From positions 6,228,501 to 6,292,500 of the forward strand of contig NZ_CP108036.1 in assembly GCF_036170895.1 (NCBI RefSeq): a DNA stretch of 64,000 bases, in the 5' to 3' direction. Each line of letters starts with the position of its first letter. Position 1 is the stretch's first letter. The DNA is from Streptomyces erythrochromogenes. Its GTDB lineage: Bacteria; Actinomycetota; Actinomycetes; Streptomycetales; Streptomycetaceae. The notes under the pieces were generated by a model that searched no databases, had not been told where the DNA came from, and saw nothing but the letters and a program-made list of their open reading frames with translations. The position numbers were made by a program, and so were the translations under genes. Shown in pieces: positions 13,891 to 21,633 of this stretch.

Positions 13891-16488
13891 TCAGCCCAGC
13901 GCGGAGACCAGGTCCCCGGCGGCCAGCTGTTCGAGCCCGCAGCCGTCAACGGGCCCCGGCAGCAGCCGGTATACGGACCCCCGCGCACCGGCCGGCGCCA
14001 CGTCGCCGTCCACCAGCGCGAGCAGCGCCGACCTCCCCGAGGCGGCCGCGCCCGCGAGGGCCTCCACGTCCGGCGACGGCAGCACGGAGTCCGGATCCTC
14101 CAGCCCGAGCAGCCGCCCGGCGAAGGCCGCGGTGTCCTCGTCCGCCCGGCGCCGGTAGGTCCACAGCTCGTCGGGGTCGCTGGGCCGGGGCGTGCGGCGC
14201 AGCACGACGACCTCTGCGCAGCGCGCCGCCGCGTGCCAGCCCGCCAGCTCCCACAGGGTGGTGCGGCCGGTGGAGAAGTACTGGAAGAGGTCGCGGCCGA
14301 TCCGGGCCAGGTCGTCCTGGTGCGCGTGCACGCTGTGGTAGCCCTCGTCGTCGGGCAGGTGCACGTCGGTCCACAGGAAGCCGCGCCGCTCCAGGTCGAC
14401 GAGCAGCGGCACGTGGATCCGCGAGTTGCCGACCAGGTCGTAGCGCTGCCGCACGGTCCGCGGGTCGTAGCGCGCGGTGCGCCCGGAGCGGCTCGGCAGC
14501 GACATGAAGCCGGCGAAGGCGTCGGGCAGCAGCTCGAAGGGGATGTTGTTGTAGCTGAAGACGACCGGCATGGCGAAGCGGACGCCGGTGTCGGCGAGGG
14601 CGTCGAGGTCGATGTCCACGTACTCGCTCGCCCCGGCGGGCGCGGGGGCGGAGGTGAGGTCGCCGGAGTGGACCACGGCCCGTCCGCCGTAGACGAGGTT
14701 GGTGTAGTCGCACAGGCCCGCGTAGTTCCAGTCGGAGTCGAACAGCACCACCGACAGGTCGAGATCCACCGTCTTCTTCGGCGGCTCCATCCAGTGCAGG
14801 AACATCCGCAGCACCTCGCCGTCGGGCAGCGCCTGGAAACTGCCCTTGGGTACGGTGACCAGGGCCTTGGCGGCCGCCCGCTCGGCCGAGGGGACGTGCA
14901 GGTGGGCCAGGCGGGAGTCGAGGACCGCCACGTCGTACGGCTCGGCCGCGGACAGCCGGCGCAGCAGCTCCCGCTCGAACAGGCCGGCCACCGCAACTGT
15001 CACGGGCTCGGCGAGCGGCGCCCGGGTGTCGTCCACGGTGTAGGAGTGCGCGACCTGGCCGCGCGGGAAGAACACCCGCCGGGTACCGGGCTGATGGCGG
15101 ATCCGCAGCCGTCCCAGCGCGGACAGCACCGGCCCCGGCCCCGCCTTCGGCAGCCGCTCCGCCAGCACCGCCGCCACCTGCTCGGGCAGGGCGTCGGCCG
15201 CGTACCGGCGCAGCAGGTGGTCGAGGCGCCGTACGAGCTCCCCGGGCCGCTCCGCGAGGACGGCGAGGGCGAGGTCCGGGTCCGCCCCGCGCAGGGCCTC
15301 CTCCGCGCGGCCCGTCCAGGTGGCGGCCCTGATGCGGGAGCCGTCGACCCGTACGGCCTGCGGGTGTCGGGCGGCGGTGGCCAGCAGGGCCTCGCCCAGC
15401 GCGGTGCCCCGGACGTCGGTCTCGCGCAGCACGGCGAAGGCCAGGGAGGCCCGCGGGTGGCGCCCGTACTGCTCGAAGGGGTGCAGGACCTCGGCGGCCC
15501 GCTTCCACGGGTCGGGGTGGCGCAGGACGTCCTCGACGAGCAGGGCGGGGTCCAGTGCGTCGAGCAGGGCGAGCAGTTCGCGGCGCAGCGGGCGCGGCAG
15601 GGACCGCATCCGGGGCGGCGACAGCAGGTCGGCCTCGCCGCCGGACCAGACGGCCAGGAGCCGCAGGACGTCGGTGGCGGTGGTCAGCCGGTCGGGGAGC
15701 AGGGCCCGTACGGCCTCCCGGGTGCGGCGCTCGCGCAGCAGGGTGCCGAGCACCATGGCCTTGGTCTCCCGTACCGGGATGTCGTCCGGCAGCCAGTCGA
15801 GGCCGGCCGGCGCGGCGGCGAGCAGCACCCGCGCCTCCTCGGTGTCCTGGGCCGACAGCGGGGTCCGGCGGGCGAGCAGCCGGCCGAGGGCGGTGACGGA
15901 GTCGGCGGCGCGGTCGGTGCCCAGGCCCAGCAGCCGCAGCGGGCCCGCGCTTTCGCCGGGCGCGGGCCGACCGGGCCGCTCGGCGGCCGGGTCCAGGAAG
16001 GGGTCCGCGAGGTCGATCCGGCGGTGGCAGATCGGGCAGCCCGTGTAGACGGCGCCGTCCCAGCAGGTCCGGCAGACCAGGTGGGCGCAGGGGGAGACGG
16101 GGTGGACGCTGCCGACGGTCGCGCACAGCACGCACGGCTGGGCGGGCCACTGCAGGAGCAGGGCGAAGACCCGGTCGAGCCACAGGGCGACGGTGTCGTC
16201 GGGCACGGAGGCCGGGAACGTGCGGAACAGCGGCATGTGGGTGCGGTCCGCGCCCAGCAGGACGTCGATGTCGCGGACGAGCGAGGTGCCGGCGTCGGCG
16301 AGCCCGGCGGGGCCGAGCCAGGCGAGTGCGGAGCGCAGCGGCGCCGTCAGGGCGAAGCCCCGGTCGAGGAGTTCGGCTTCGAGGGCGGTCAGGCCCTCGG
16401 CCGTGGACGGATCGCCGGGGCGCGGCCCGGCCTGGTCGACGTACACGGTGTGGAGACGGCGCAGCAGGACGGTCGACAGCTCGGGCAA
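13891..16488 (-). CDS. RING-domain protein of MXAN_6230/SCO0854 type with TerD-like C-terminal region
   Basis: An 865-residue cytosolic protein. A RING-type finger spans residues 119-154: CVLC, then CAHLVCRTC, then CPIC, that is C119, C122, C134, H136, C139, C142, C151 and C154. A long helical middle (about 160-470) includes HEAT-like runs. From about residue 573 the sequence VDLDLSVVLFDSDWNYAGLC, then VHSGDLTSAPAPAGASEYVDIDLDAL, matches the TerD fold of tellurite/stress calcium-binding proteins. The TTG start has GGAGG 10 nt upstream. The family name is recalled from annotation; no function is established. RING domains are rare in bacteria, and a ubiquitin-like role is speculation. Confidence 0.88.
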   Translation of the reverse strand: MPELSTVLLRRLHTVYVDQAGPRPGDPSTAEGLTALEAELLDRGFALTAPLRSALAWLGPAGLADAGTSLVRDIDVLLGADRTHMPLFRTFPASVPDDTVALWLDRVFALLLQWPAQPCVLCATVGSVHPVSPCAHLVCRTCWDGAVYTGCPICHRRIDLADPFLDPAAERPGRPAPGESAGPLRLLGLGTDRAADSVTALGRLLARRTPLSAQDTEEARVLLAAAPAGLDWLPDDIPVRETKAMVLGTLLRERRTREAVRALLPDRLTTATDVLRLLAVWSGGEADLLSPPRMRSLPRPLRRELLALLDALDPALLVEDVLRHPDPWKRAAEVLHPFEQYGRHPRASLAFAVLRETDVRGTALGEALLATAARHPQAVRVDGSRIRAATWTGRAEEALRGADPDLALAVLAERPGELVRRLDHLLRRYAADALPEQVAAVLAERLPKAGPGPVLSALGRLRIRHQPGTRRVFFPRGQVAHSYTVDDTRAPLAEPVTVAVAGLFERELLRRLSAAEPYDVAVLDSRLAHLHVPSAERAAAKALVTVPKGSFQALPDGEVLRMFLHWMEPPKKTVDLDLSVVLFDSDWNYAGLCDYTNLVYGGRAVVHSGDLTSAPAPAGASEYVDIDLDALADTGVRFAMPVVFSYNNIPFELLPDAFAGFMSLPSRSGRTARYDPRTVRQRYDLVGNSRIHVPLLVDLERRGFLWTDVHLPDDEGYHSVHAHQDDLARIGRDLFQYFSTGRTTLWELAGWHAAARCAEVVVLRRTPRPSDPDELWTYRRRADEDTAAFAGRLLGLEDPDSVLPSPDVEALAGAAASGRSALLALVDGDVAPAGARGSVYRLLPGPVDGCGLEQLAAGDLVSALG

Positions 16489-16605
16489 AGGGGGGAGTCC
16501 TCCGGGACCGGGGAGAGGGATGGGGCGGGGGCGGAGAGGGGACGCGCTGCGTGGTCATCGGAGAGGTGAGAAGGAAGCACGTCGCGGAGCCGCCCCCGCG
16601 CAGCA

Positions 16606-16634
16606 GATACAACCACGGCCGGGCCGAGGCGCAA
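16606..16634 (-). promoter_or_regulatory. Candidate promoter of the RING gene
   Basis: On the minus strand TTGCGC (16634-16629) and TGTATC (16611-16606) are separated by 17 nt, about 120 nt before the TTG start. The fit to sigma-70-type boxes is moderate. Confidence 0.4.
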
Positions 16635-16640
16635 ACCGAT

Positions 16641-17285
16641 TTACGGACCGGTCCTCGCGCCCTGCGGCGGCGCCGTCAGCAGGGCCGTCACCAGAGCCCG
16701 TACGGACAGCAGGAAGAGCCGTTCCGGATCCGCGGGCCGGGCCAGCGCGCGGGCGAGGGCGGGGTCGTCGGGGGCCGCGGCCGGGTCCCAGAGCTCGCTC
16801 TCGGCCGGGGACTGGGCGGGGGAGCGCTCGCGGTTGCGCTCGACCAGCAGGAACCCGACGATCTGGAACTGCACGGCGCGCACCGCGTCGGCCGCCCGGG
16901 CGCCGCGCAGTCCCGCGGCGTGCACTTCGTGGACGAGGGCCTGCTGCGCCGGCAGGAACATCCGCTCTGTGAGCCCGCGTTCGTGGACCATCGCGATCAG
17001 GTGCGGGCGCTCGCGCAGCTCGCGGCGCAGGATCCGGGCCACCGATTCGATCCGCTCGGCCGGGGTGCGCCCGACCGGGGAGATCGCGCCCATCTCCTGC
17101 ACCGTCCGCTCCACGAGGGCGTCGAGGAGCGATTCGCGGTTGCCGACGTGCCAGTAGATGGACGTCACCGCGGTGCCCAGCGCGGCGGCGAGTCCCCGCA
17201 TCGTGAGGGCGGCCGGCCCGCGCTGCTTGACCAGGGACGCGGCGGCGTCCAGCACCTCGTCCCGGGTCAGCGAGGATCTGGCCAT
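16641..17285 (-). CDS. TetR/AcrR family transcriptional regulator
   Basis: 214 residues. The N-terminal HTH reads LTRDEVLDAAASLVKQRGPAALTMRGLAAALGTAVTSIYWHVGNRESLLDALVER, typical TetR with the TSIYWHV recognition helix. The remaining helices form a ligand-binding and dimer domain of unknown specificity. It is divergent from the decarboxylase operon with only 115 nt between the starts, and two palindromes lie in that gap. This makes it the likely repressor of both sides. Ligand unknown, presumably an intermediate of the adjacent pathway. Confidence 0.92.
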   Translation of the reverse strand: MARSSLTRDEVLDAAASLVKQRGPAALTMRGLAAALGTAVTSIYWHVGNRESLLDALVERTVQEMGAISPVGRTPAERIESVARILRRELRERPHLIAMVHERGLTERMFLPAQQALVHEVHAAGLRGARAADAVRAVQFQIVGFLLVERNRERSPAQSPAESELWDPAAAPDDPALARALARPADPERLFLLSVRALVTALLTAPPQGARTGP

Positions 17286-17302
17286 GTCAGCGGTCCACCG
17301 AT

Positions 17303-17317
17303 CTGTCGATTCGTCAG
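17303..17317. promoter_or_regulatory. Imperfect palindrome near the TetR start (operator candidate)
   Basis: CTGTCGATTCGTCAG pairs at six of seven positions around a central T, about 18 nt upstream of the TetR ATG. It would suit autoregulation. Confidence 0.35.
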
Positions 17318-17337
17318 TTCTCGTGTGTGCACGGGGG

Positions 17338-17373
17338 TTTACCCTTCATCGGCCGCGGTGTAACTGTGTTACA
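17338..17373 (+). promoter_or_regulatory. Promoter and perfect palindromic operator of the decarboxylase operon
   Basis: TGTAACTGTGTTACA (17359-17373) is a perfect 6-bp inverted repeat with a 3-nt centre. TTTACC (17338-17343) and TAACTG (17361-17366) are spaced 17 nt and could be -35 and -10, so the palindrome would cover the -10. It lies 28 nt before the ATG, in a divergent arrangement with a TetR gene. Confidence 0.6.
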
Positions 17374-17400
17374 GAACCGAACCGAGAGGTGGTGCGAGAC

Positions 17401-18198
17401 ATGGCACGCGTACGGTACGGAGCGCGCACCGAGGCCGAGATCGCCGCGTCGCGCGAGAAGAGTTCCAAGCTCCCCGACATCTGGTCCACCGGCGTGGTGG
17501 CCGTCTGGGAGACCGATCCCGACGTGGTCGCCGCGGTCCTCCCGCCGCCGCTCAAGCCGGCCGAGCGGCCCCTCGTGCGGGCGAACATCAGCAAGGTCGA
17601 CCTGCCCGGCTACCCGCTCGGCGCCGGCTCGGTGGCCGTCGCCGCCCACCACGACGGCGTGGAGGGCTGGTACCCGCTGGTCATGCCGATGACCCACGAG
17701 CGCGCCCTGACCGGCGGCCGCGAGGTCTTCGGCGAACCGAAGAAGCTGGGCGAGGTCACCGTCGAGCGCGACGGCCTCGTCGTACGGGCCGCCCTCGTCC
17801 GGCACGGGATCGCCTTCGTCGAGGTGCGGGGCGCCGTGGACCGCCCGCTGCCGCTGCCGGAGCCCACCCATAAGACCGACTTCTACTTCAAGTTCCTGCC
17901 CGCCGTGGACGGTTCGGGCTTCGACACGGACCCGGTCCTCGTGCACTGCGTCCGCAACGAGAAGGTCCGCAAACTGGAGCACGTCACCGGTGACATCGTC
18001 CTGCGCGAGTCGATGTTCGATCCCGTAGCCGACCTCCCCGTCCGCCGGATCGTGGAGATCACCCTCGGCGAGAAGACCACCGACCAGAAGGGCCGGGTCG
18101 TCGAGCGGGTCAGCGCCCGGGCCCTGCTCCCGTACATCCACCAGCGCTACGACGACCCGATGCAGATCCTCGACGGCCCCCCGGAAGGGAGCCTGTGA
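17401..18198 (+). CDS. Acetoacetate decarboxylase family protein
   Basis: About 265 residues. The key stretch REVFGEPKKLGEV places Glu112, Pro113, Lys114 and Lys115 where acetoacetate decarboxylase has its Schiff-base lysine pair, so Schiff-base chemistry on a keto acid or related carbonyl is likely. Other family features are LPPPLKPAERPLVRANISKVDLPGYPLGAGSVAVAAHHDG and the C-terminal beta-rich region. The ATG has GAGAGGTGG upstream; the open frame to 17158 overlaps the TetR gene. It is the first gene of an operon with an SDR and two amidohydrolases, so acetoacetate itself is unlikely to be the substrate. Confidence 0.9.
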   Translation: MARVRYGARTEAEIAASREKSSKLPDIWSTGVVAVWETDPDVVAAVLPPPLKPAERPLVRANISKVDLPGYPLGAGSVAVAAHHDGVEGWYPLVMPMTHERALTGGREVFGEPKKLGEVTVERDGLVVRAALVRHGIAFVEVRGAVDRPLPLPEPTHKTDFYFKFLPAVDGSGFDTDPVLVHCVRNEKVRKLEHVTGDIVLRESMFDPVADLPVRRIVEITLGEKTTDQKGRVVERVSARALLPYIHQRYDDPMQILDGPPEGSL

Positions 18199-18199
18199 G

Positions 18200-19084
18200 A
18201 TGAGGCTCGAACCGGGACAGACGGCCGTCGTCACCGGCGCGGCGAGCGGCATCGGGCTCGCCATGGCCCGCCGCTTCGCCGCCGAGGGACTGAAGGTGGT
18301 CCTCGCCGACGTCGAGGAAGCCGCCCTGCGCAAGGCCGCCGACGAACTCGCCGCGGACGGGGCACAGGTACTCGCCCGGACCGTCGACGTCAGCGACCGC
18401 GACTGCGTGCTCGCCCTCGCCGACGCGGCCTACGACGCCTTCGGCGCCGTCCACGTCCTCTGCAACAACGCGGGCGTCGGCTCCGGCGCCGAGGGCCGGA
18501 TGTGGGAGCACGAGCCCAACGACTGGAAGTGGGCCTTCTCCGTCAACGTGTGGGGCGTCTTCCACGGCATCCAGGCCTTCGTCCCCCGCATGATCGCCGG
18601 CGGCGCCCCCGGCCACGTCGTCAACACCTCCTCCGGCGACGGCGGCATCGCCCCGCTGCCCACCGCCTCCGTCTACGCCGTCACAAAGGCCGCCGTGGTC
18701 ACCATGACCGAGTCCCTCTACGCCCACCTCAAGGCGGAGGGCGCGGCCGTCGGCGCCTCCGTCCTCTTCCCCGGCCCGCACATGCTGCGCACCGGGCTGT
18801 GGGAGTCCCACCGCAACCGGCCCGAGCGGTACGCGAAGCAGCGCCCGCGCAGGACCCCGTACCGCAGCCTCGACCAGTACGAGGCCGCGATGGAGCAGGC
18901 CGGCCACGAGGTGGCCTTCACCCCGGTCGAGGAGGTCGCGGAGCACGTCGTCGACGGCATCCGCGCCGACCGTTTCTGGATGCTGCCGCCGAGCGAGCAC
19001 AGCGACCGGCAGATCCGCGCCCGGTCGCAGTCGATGCTCGACCGCGCCGATCCCGCCTACCTGGAGAGCTTCATCCTCGACTGA
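18200..19084 (+). CDS. SDR family oxidoreductase
   Basis: 294 residues, a classical NAD(P)-dependent dehydrogenase. TGAASGIGLAMARRFAAEG is the cofactor loop, and VLADVEEAAL suggests NAD preference by its Asp. Next come NNAG, the catalytic Ser in VVNTSSGDGGIAP, and YAVTKAAV as the YxxxK motif. The C-terminal 90 residues (RPERYAKQRPRRTPYRSLDQYEAAMEQAGHEVAFTPVEEVAEHV) are longer than in FabG-type enzymes. It starts one base after the decarboxylase stop and is translationally coupled. It probably oxidises or reduces an alcohol or ketone next to the decarboxylation step. Confidence 0.9.
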   Translation: MRLEPGQTAVVTGAASGIGLAMARRFAAEGLKVVLADVEEAALRKAADELAADGAQVLARTVDVSDRDCVLALADAAYDAFGAVHVLCNNAGVGSGAEGRMWEHEPNDWKWAFSVNVWGVFHGIQAFVPRMIAGGAPGHVVNTSSGDGGIAPLPTASVYAVTKAAVVTMTESLYAHLKAEGAAVGASVLFPGPHMLRTGLWESHRNRPERYAKQRPRRTPYRSLDQYEAAMEQAGHEVAFTPVEEVAEHVVDGIRADRFWMLPPSEHSDRQIRARSQSMLDRADPAYLESFILD

Positions 19085-19096
19085 GGAGCGTCCGCA

Positions 19097-20389
19097 GTGA
19101 GTGACACACCGTACGAAGACCCGTACCTGATCATCTCCTCCGACTGCCACGCGGGCCTGCCCACCGAGCAGTACCGCCCGTACCTCGACTCCCGCTTCCA
19201 CCGCCAGTTCGACGAGTTCCTCGGCCAGCGCGACGCCCGCCGCGCGGAGGCCACCCGGCTGGGCGTCCGCAACGAGGCCTTCGCCGAGAAGTGGTTCCAC
19301 GACCACGAGGAGGGCCTGCGGGGAGGCTGGGACACCGGACAGCGGCTGAAGGAGCTCGACGGCGACGGCGTGGCCGCCGAGGTCGTCTTCCCCGACGCGG
19401 ACGCCGTCGACAGCCAGACCGCGGCCCCCTTCGGGGTGGGCCTCGGGCTCTCCGGCGACCAGGACCCCGAGCTCGGCATGGCGGGCGCGCAGGCGCACAA
19501 CCGCTGGCTGGCCGAGTTCGTCGCGCAGACCCCCGAGCGCCACTGCGGCGTCGCGCTGCTGCCCATCACGGGCGAGCCGGGCAAGGTCGTCGCCGAGATC
19601 CACCGGGCCAAGGAGTCCGGGCTGGGCGCGCTGATGATCCCCGCCATGTGGGTGGACAAGGCGCCCTACCACGACCGCCGCTACGACCCCGTCTGGGCGG
19701 CGGCGGCCGAGACCCGGATGCCGATCGTCACCCACTCCGGCTCCTCGCCGCGCCACGAGTACGGCGACCACCTGGGCATCTTCGTCTCCGAGGTCACCTG
19801 GTGGCCGGCCCGCCCGCTGTGGTTCCTGCTCTGGTCCGGGGTGTTCGAGCGGCACCCGGGCCTGAAGTTCGGGGTCGCCGAGTCGGGCTGCTGGTGGCTG
19901 CCGAACCAGCTGTGGTTCATGGACCGGCTCTACCTCGGCGCGCACGGCGGCAAGAAGCTCTCGCCGTTCGAGGAGCTGAAGCGGCCGCCGAGCGAGTACC
20001 TGGACCGCCAGGTCTTCGTCTGCGCCACGAACACCAAGCGGCGCGAACTGGCCCAGCGCTACGAGATCGGCGTGGACAACATCCTGTGGGGCTCGGACTT
20101 CCCGCACCCCGAGGGCACCTGGCCGAACACCCGGACCTGGCTGAAGAACACCTTCCACGACATCCCGGTCGAGGAGACCCGCCGGATGCTCGGCCTCGCC
20201 GCGGCGGAGGTCTTCGGCTTCGACACCGCGAAGCTGGCCCCGATCGCCCGCCGGATCGGCCCCACCCCGGCCGAACTGGGCCAGTCCCCGGACCAGGCGG
20301 CGGTGGCGGCCTCCTGGGCGCGCTCGCGCGAGGTGGGCCGGCACTGGCTGACCGAGCACGACTTCCCGGTACTGGGGGTCACGCAGTGA
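19097..20389 (+). CDS. Amidohydrolase-2 superfamily protein (first of tandem pair)
   Basis: About 430 residues, TIM-barrel metal-dependent hydrolase or decarboxylase type. The N-terminal motif LIISSDCHAG (Asp16, His18) replaces the usual HxH. Later elements are MAGAQAHNRWLAEF, PIVTHSGSSPRH (metal His), HPGLKFGVAESGCWWLPN and ILWGSDFPHPEGTWPNTR (catalytic Asp). Family members hydrolyse lactones or decarboxylate aromatic acids (ACMSD-like). The GTG start has GAGGAG 8 nt upstream. It shares motifs with the next gene and overlaps it by 4 nt. Substrate unknown. Confidence 0.88.
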   Translation: MSDTPYEDPYLIISSDCHAGLPTEQYRPYLDSRFHRQFDEFLGQRDARRAEATRLGVRNEAFAEKWFHDHEEGLRGGWDTGQRLKELDGDGVAAEVVFPDADAVDSQTAAPFGVGLGLSGDQDPELGMAGAQAHNRWLAEFVAQTPERHCGVALLPITGEPGKVVAEIHRAKESGLGALMIPAMWVDKAPYHDRRYDPVWAAAAETRMPIVTHSGSSPRHEYGDHLGIFVSEVTWWPARPLWFLLWSGVFERHPGLKFGVAESGCWWLPNQLWFMDRLYLGAHGGKKLSPFEELKRPPSEYLDRQVFVCATNTKRRELAQRYEIGVDNILWGSDFPHPEGTWPNTRTWLKNTFHDIPVEETRRMLGLAAAEVFGFDTAKLAPIARRIGPTPAELGQSPDQAAVAASWARSREVGRHWLTEHDFPVLGVTQ

Positions 20390-21609
20390 CCGGCGACGAC
20401 CGCTACACGGTGATCTCGGCGGACTGCCACGCGGGCGCCGACCTCCTGGACTACAAGCCCTACCTGGAGAAGCGGTATCACGACGACTTCGACGCCTGGG
20501 CCGCCACCTACGTGAACCCGTACGAGGACCTCCTCGCGGACACCGCGGACCGCAACTGGAACTCGGCGCGGCGCCTGGCGGAGCTGGAGGCGGACGGCAT
20601 CGTCGCCGAGGTCGTCTTCCCCAACACCATCCCGCCGTTCTTCCCCAAGGCCTCCCTGATGGCGCAGCCGCCGACGGCCGCGGAGTACACGATGCGCTGG
20701 GCCGGGCTCCAGGCCCACAACCGCTGGCTGGCGGACTTCTGCGCGGACGCCCCGGGCCGGCGGGCGGGCGTCGCACAGATCCTCCTCAACGACGTCGACG
20801 CGGCGGTGCAGGAGATCCGCCGCACGAAGGCGGCGGGCCTGACGGGCGGCGTCCTGCTCCCCGGCGTGCCGCCCGGCTCCACGGTCCCCGAGCTGTACTC
20901 GGCCGCCTACGACCCCATCTGGGCGGTGTGCGACGAACTGGACGTCCCGGTCAACCACCACGGCGGCTCGGCCTCGCCGCCGCTCGGTGACGAACCGGCG
21001 GCCCGGGCCGTCTTCATGGTGGAGACGACCTGGTTCTCGCACCGGGCCCTGTGGCACCTGGTCTTCGGCGGGGCGTTCCGGCGCCACCCGGGCCTGAAGC
21101 TGGTCCTGACGGAGCAGGGCTCCGGCTGGATCCCGGGCGTGCTGGAGATGCTGGACTACTACCACGGCCGCCTGGTCGCGGCCTCGGCCACGGCCGAGTC
21201 CAAGTTCGGGGCGGGCCTCGCCGAGGCGATGGGCAGGGGCCCGAGCGAGGTCTGGCGGGACAACTGCTTCGTGGGGGCCAGCTTCATGCGCCCCCACGAG
21301 GTCCCGCTGCGGGACCGGATCGGCCTCGACAAGATCATGTGGGGCAGCGACTACCCCCACGACGAGGGCACGACGCCGTACTCCCGCGAAGGCCTCCGCA
21401 TCGCCTACGCGGGCCTCCCGCGGGACGAGGTCGCCGCCATGGCCGGCGGCAACGCGGCCCGCGTGTACGGCTTCGACCTGGCCCGGCTGGACGCGCTGGC
21501 CGCGCAACACGGCCCCCTGGTCTCGGAGATCGCCGAACCCCTGGCGGAAATCCCCCCGGCCGCCACCAGCCCGGCCTTCGCCAAGGGCGGCTCGGTCCGC
21601 GTCTGGTAG
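20386..21609 (+). CDS. Amidohydrolase-2 superfamily protein (second of tandem pair)
   Basis: About 407 residues, paralogous to the preceding gene: YTVISADCHAGADLLDYKPYL, then MRWAGLQAHNRWLADF, VNHHGGSASP, HPGLKLVLTEQGSGWIPG and IMWGSDYPHDEGTTPYSR. The GTG overlaps the previous stop in GTGA, so the two are translated in step and probably in equal amounts, which suggests either a heteromer or consecutive steps. It ends only 24 nt from the convergent NACHT gene, with no clear terminator between them. Substrate unknown. Confidence 0.88.
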   Translation: MTGDDRYTVISADCHAGADLLDYKPYLEKRYHDDFDAWAATYVNPYEDLLADTADRNWNSARRLAELEADGIVAEVVFPNTIPPFFPKASLMAQPPTAAEYTMRWAGLQAHNRWLADFCADAPGRRAGVAQILLNDVDAAVQEIRRTKAAGLTGGVLLPGVPPGSTVPELYSAAYDPIWAVCDELDVPVNHHGGSASPPLGDEPAARAVFMVETTWFSHRALWHLVFGGAFRRHPGLKLVLTEQGSGWIPGVLEMLDYYHGRLVAASATAESKFGAGLAEAMGRGPSEVWRDNCFVGASFMRPHEVPLRDRIGLDKIMWGSDYPHDEGTTPYSREGLRIAYAGLPRDEVAAMAGGNAARVYGFDLARLDALAAQHGPLVSEIAEPLAEIPPAATSPAFAKGGSVRVW

Positions 21610-21633
21610 CCACGGCGTTCCCGCCGGGGCGGC

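Noticed and set aside
12754..16569. Very long plus-strand open frame (over 1200 codons) across the exonuclease and RING genes
   Set aside because: It is antisense to two genes with clear motifs; its translation is Gly/Arg/Val-rich without domains, as expected from GC-biased codons.
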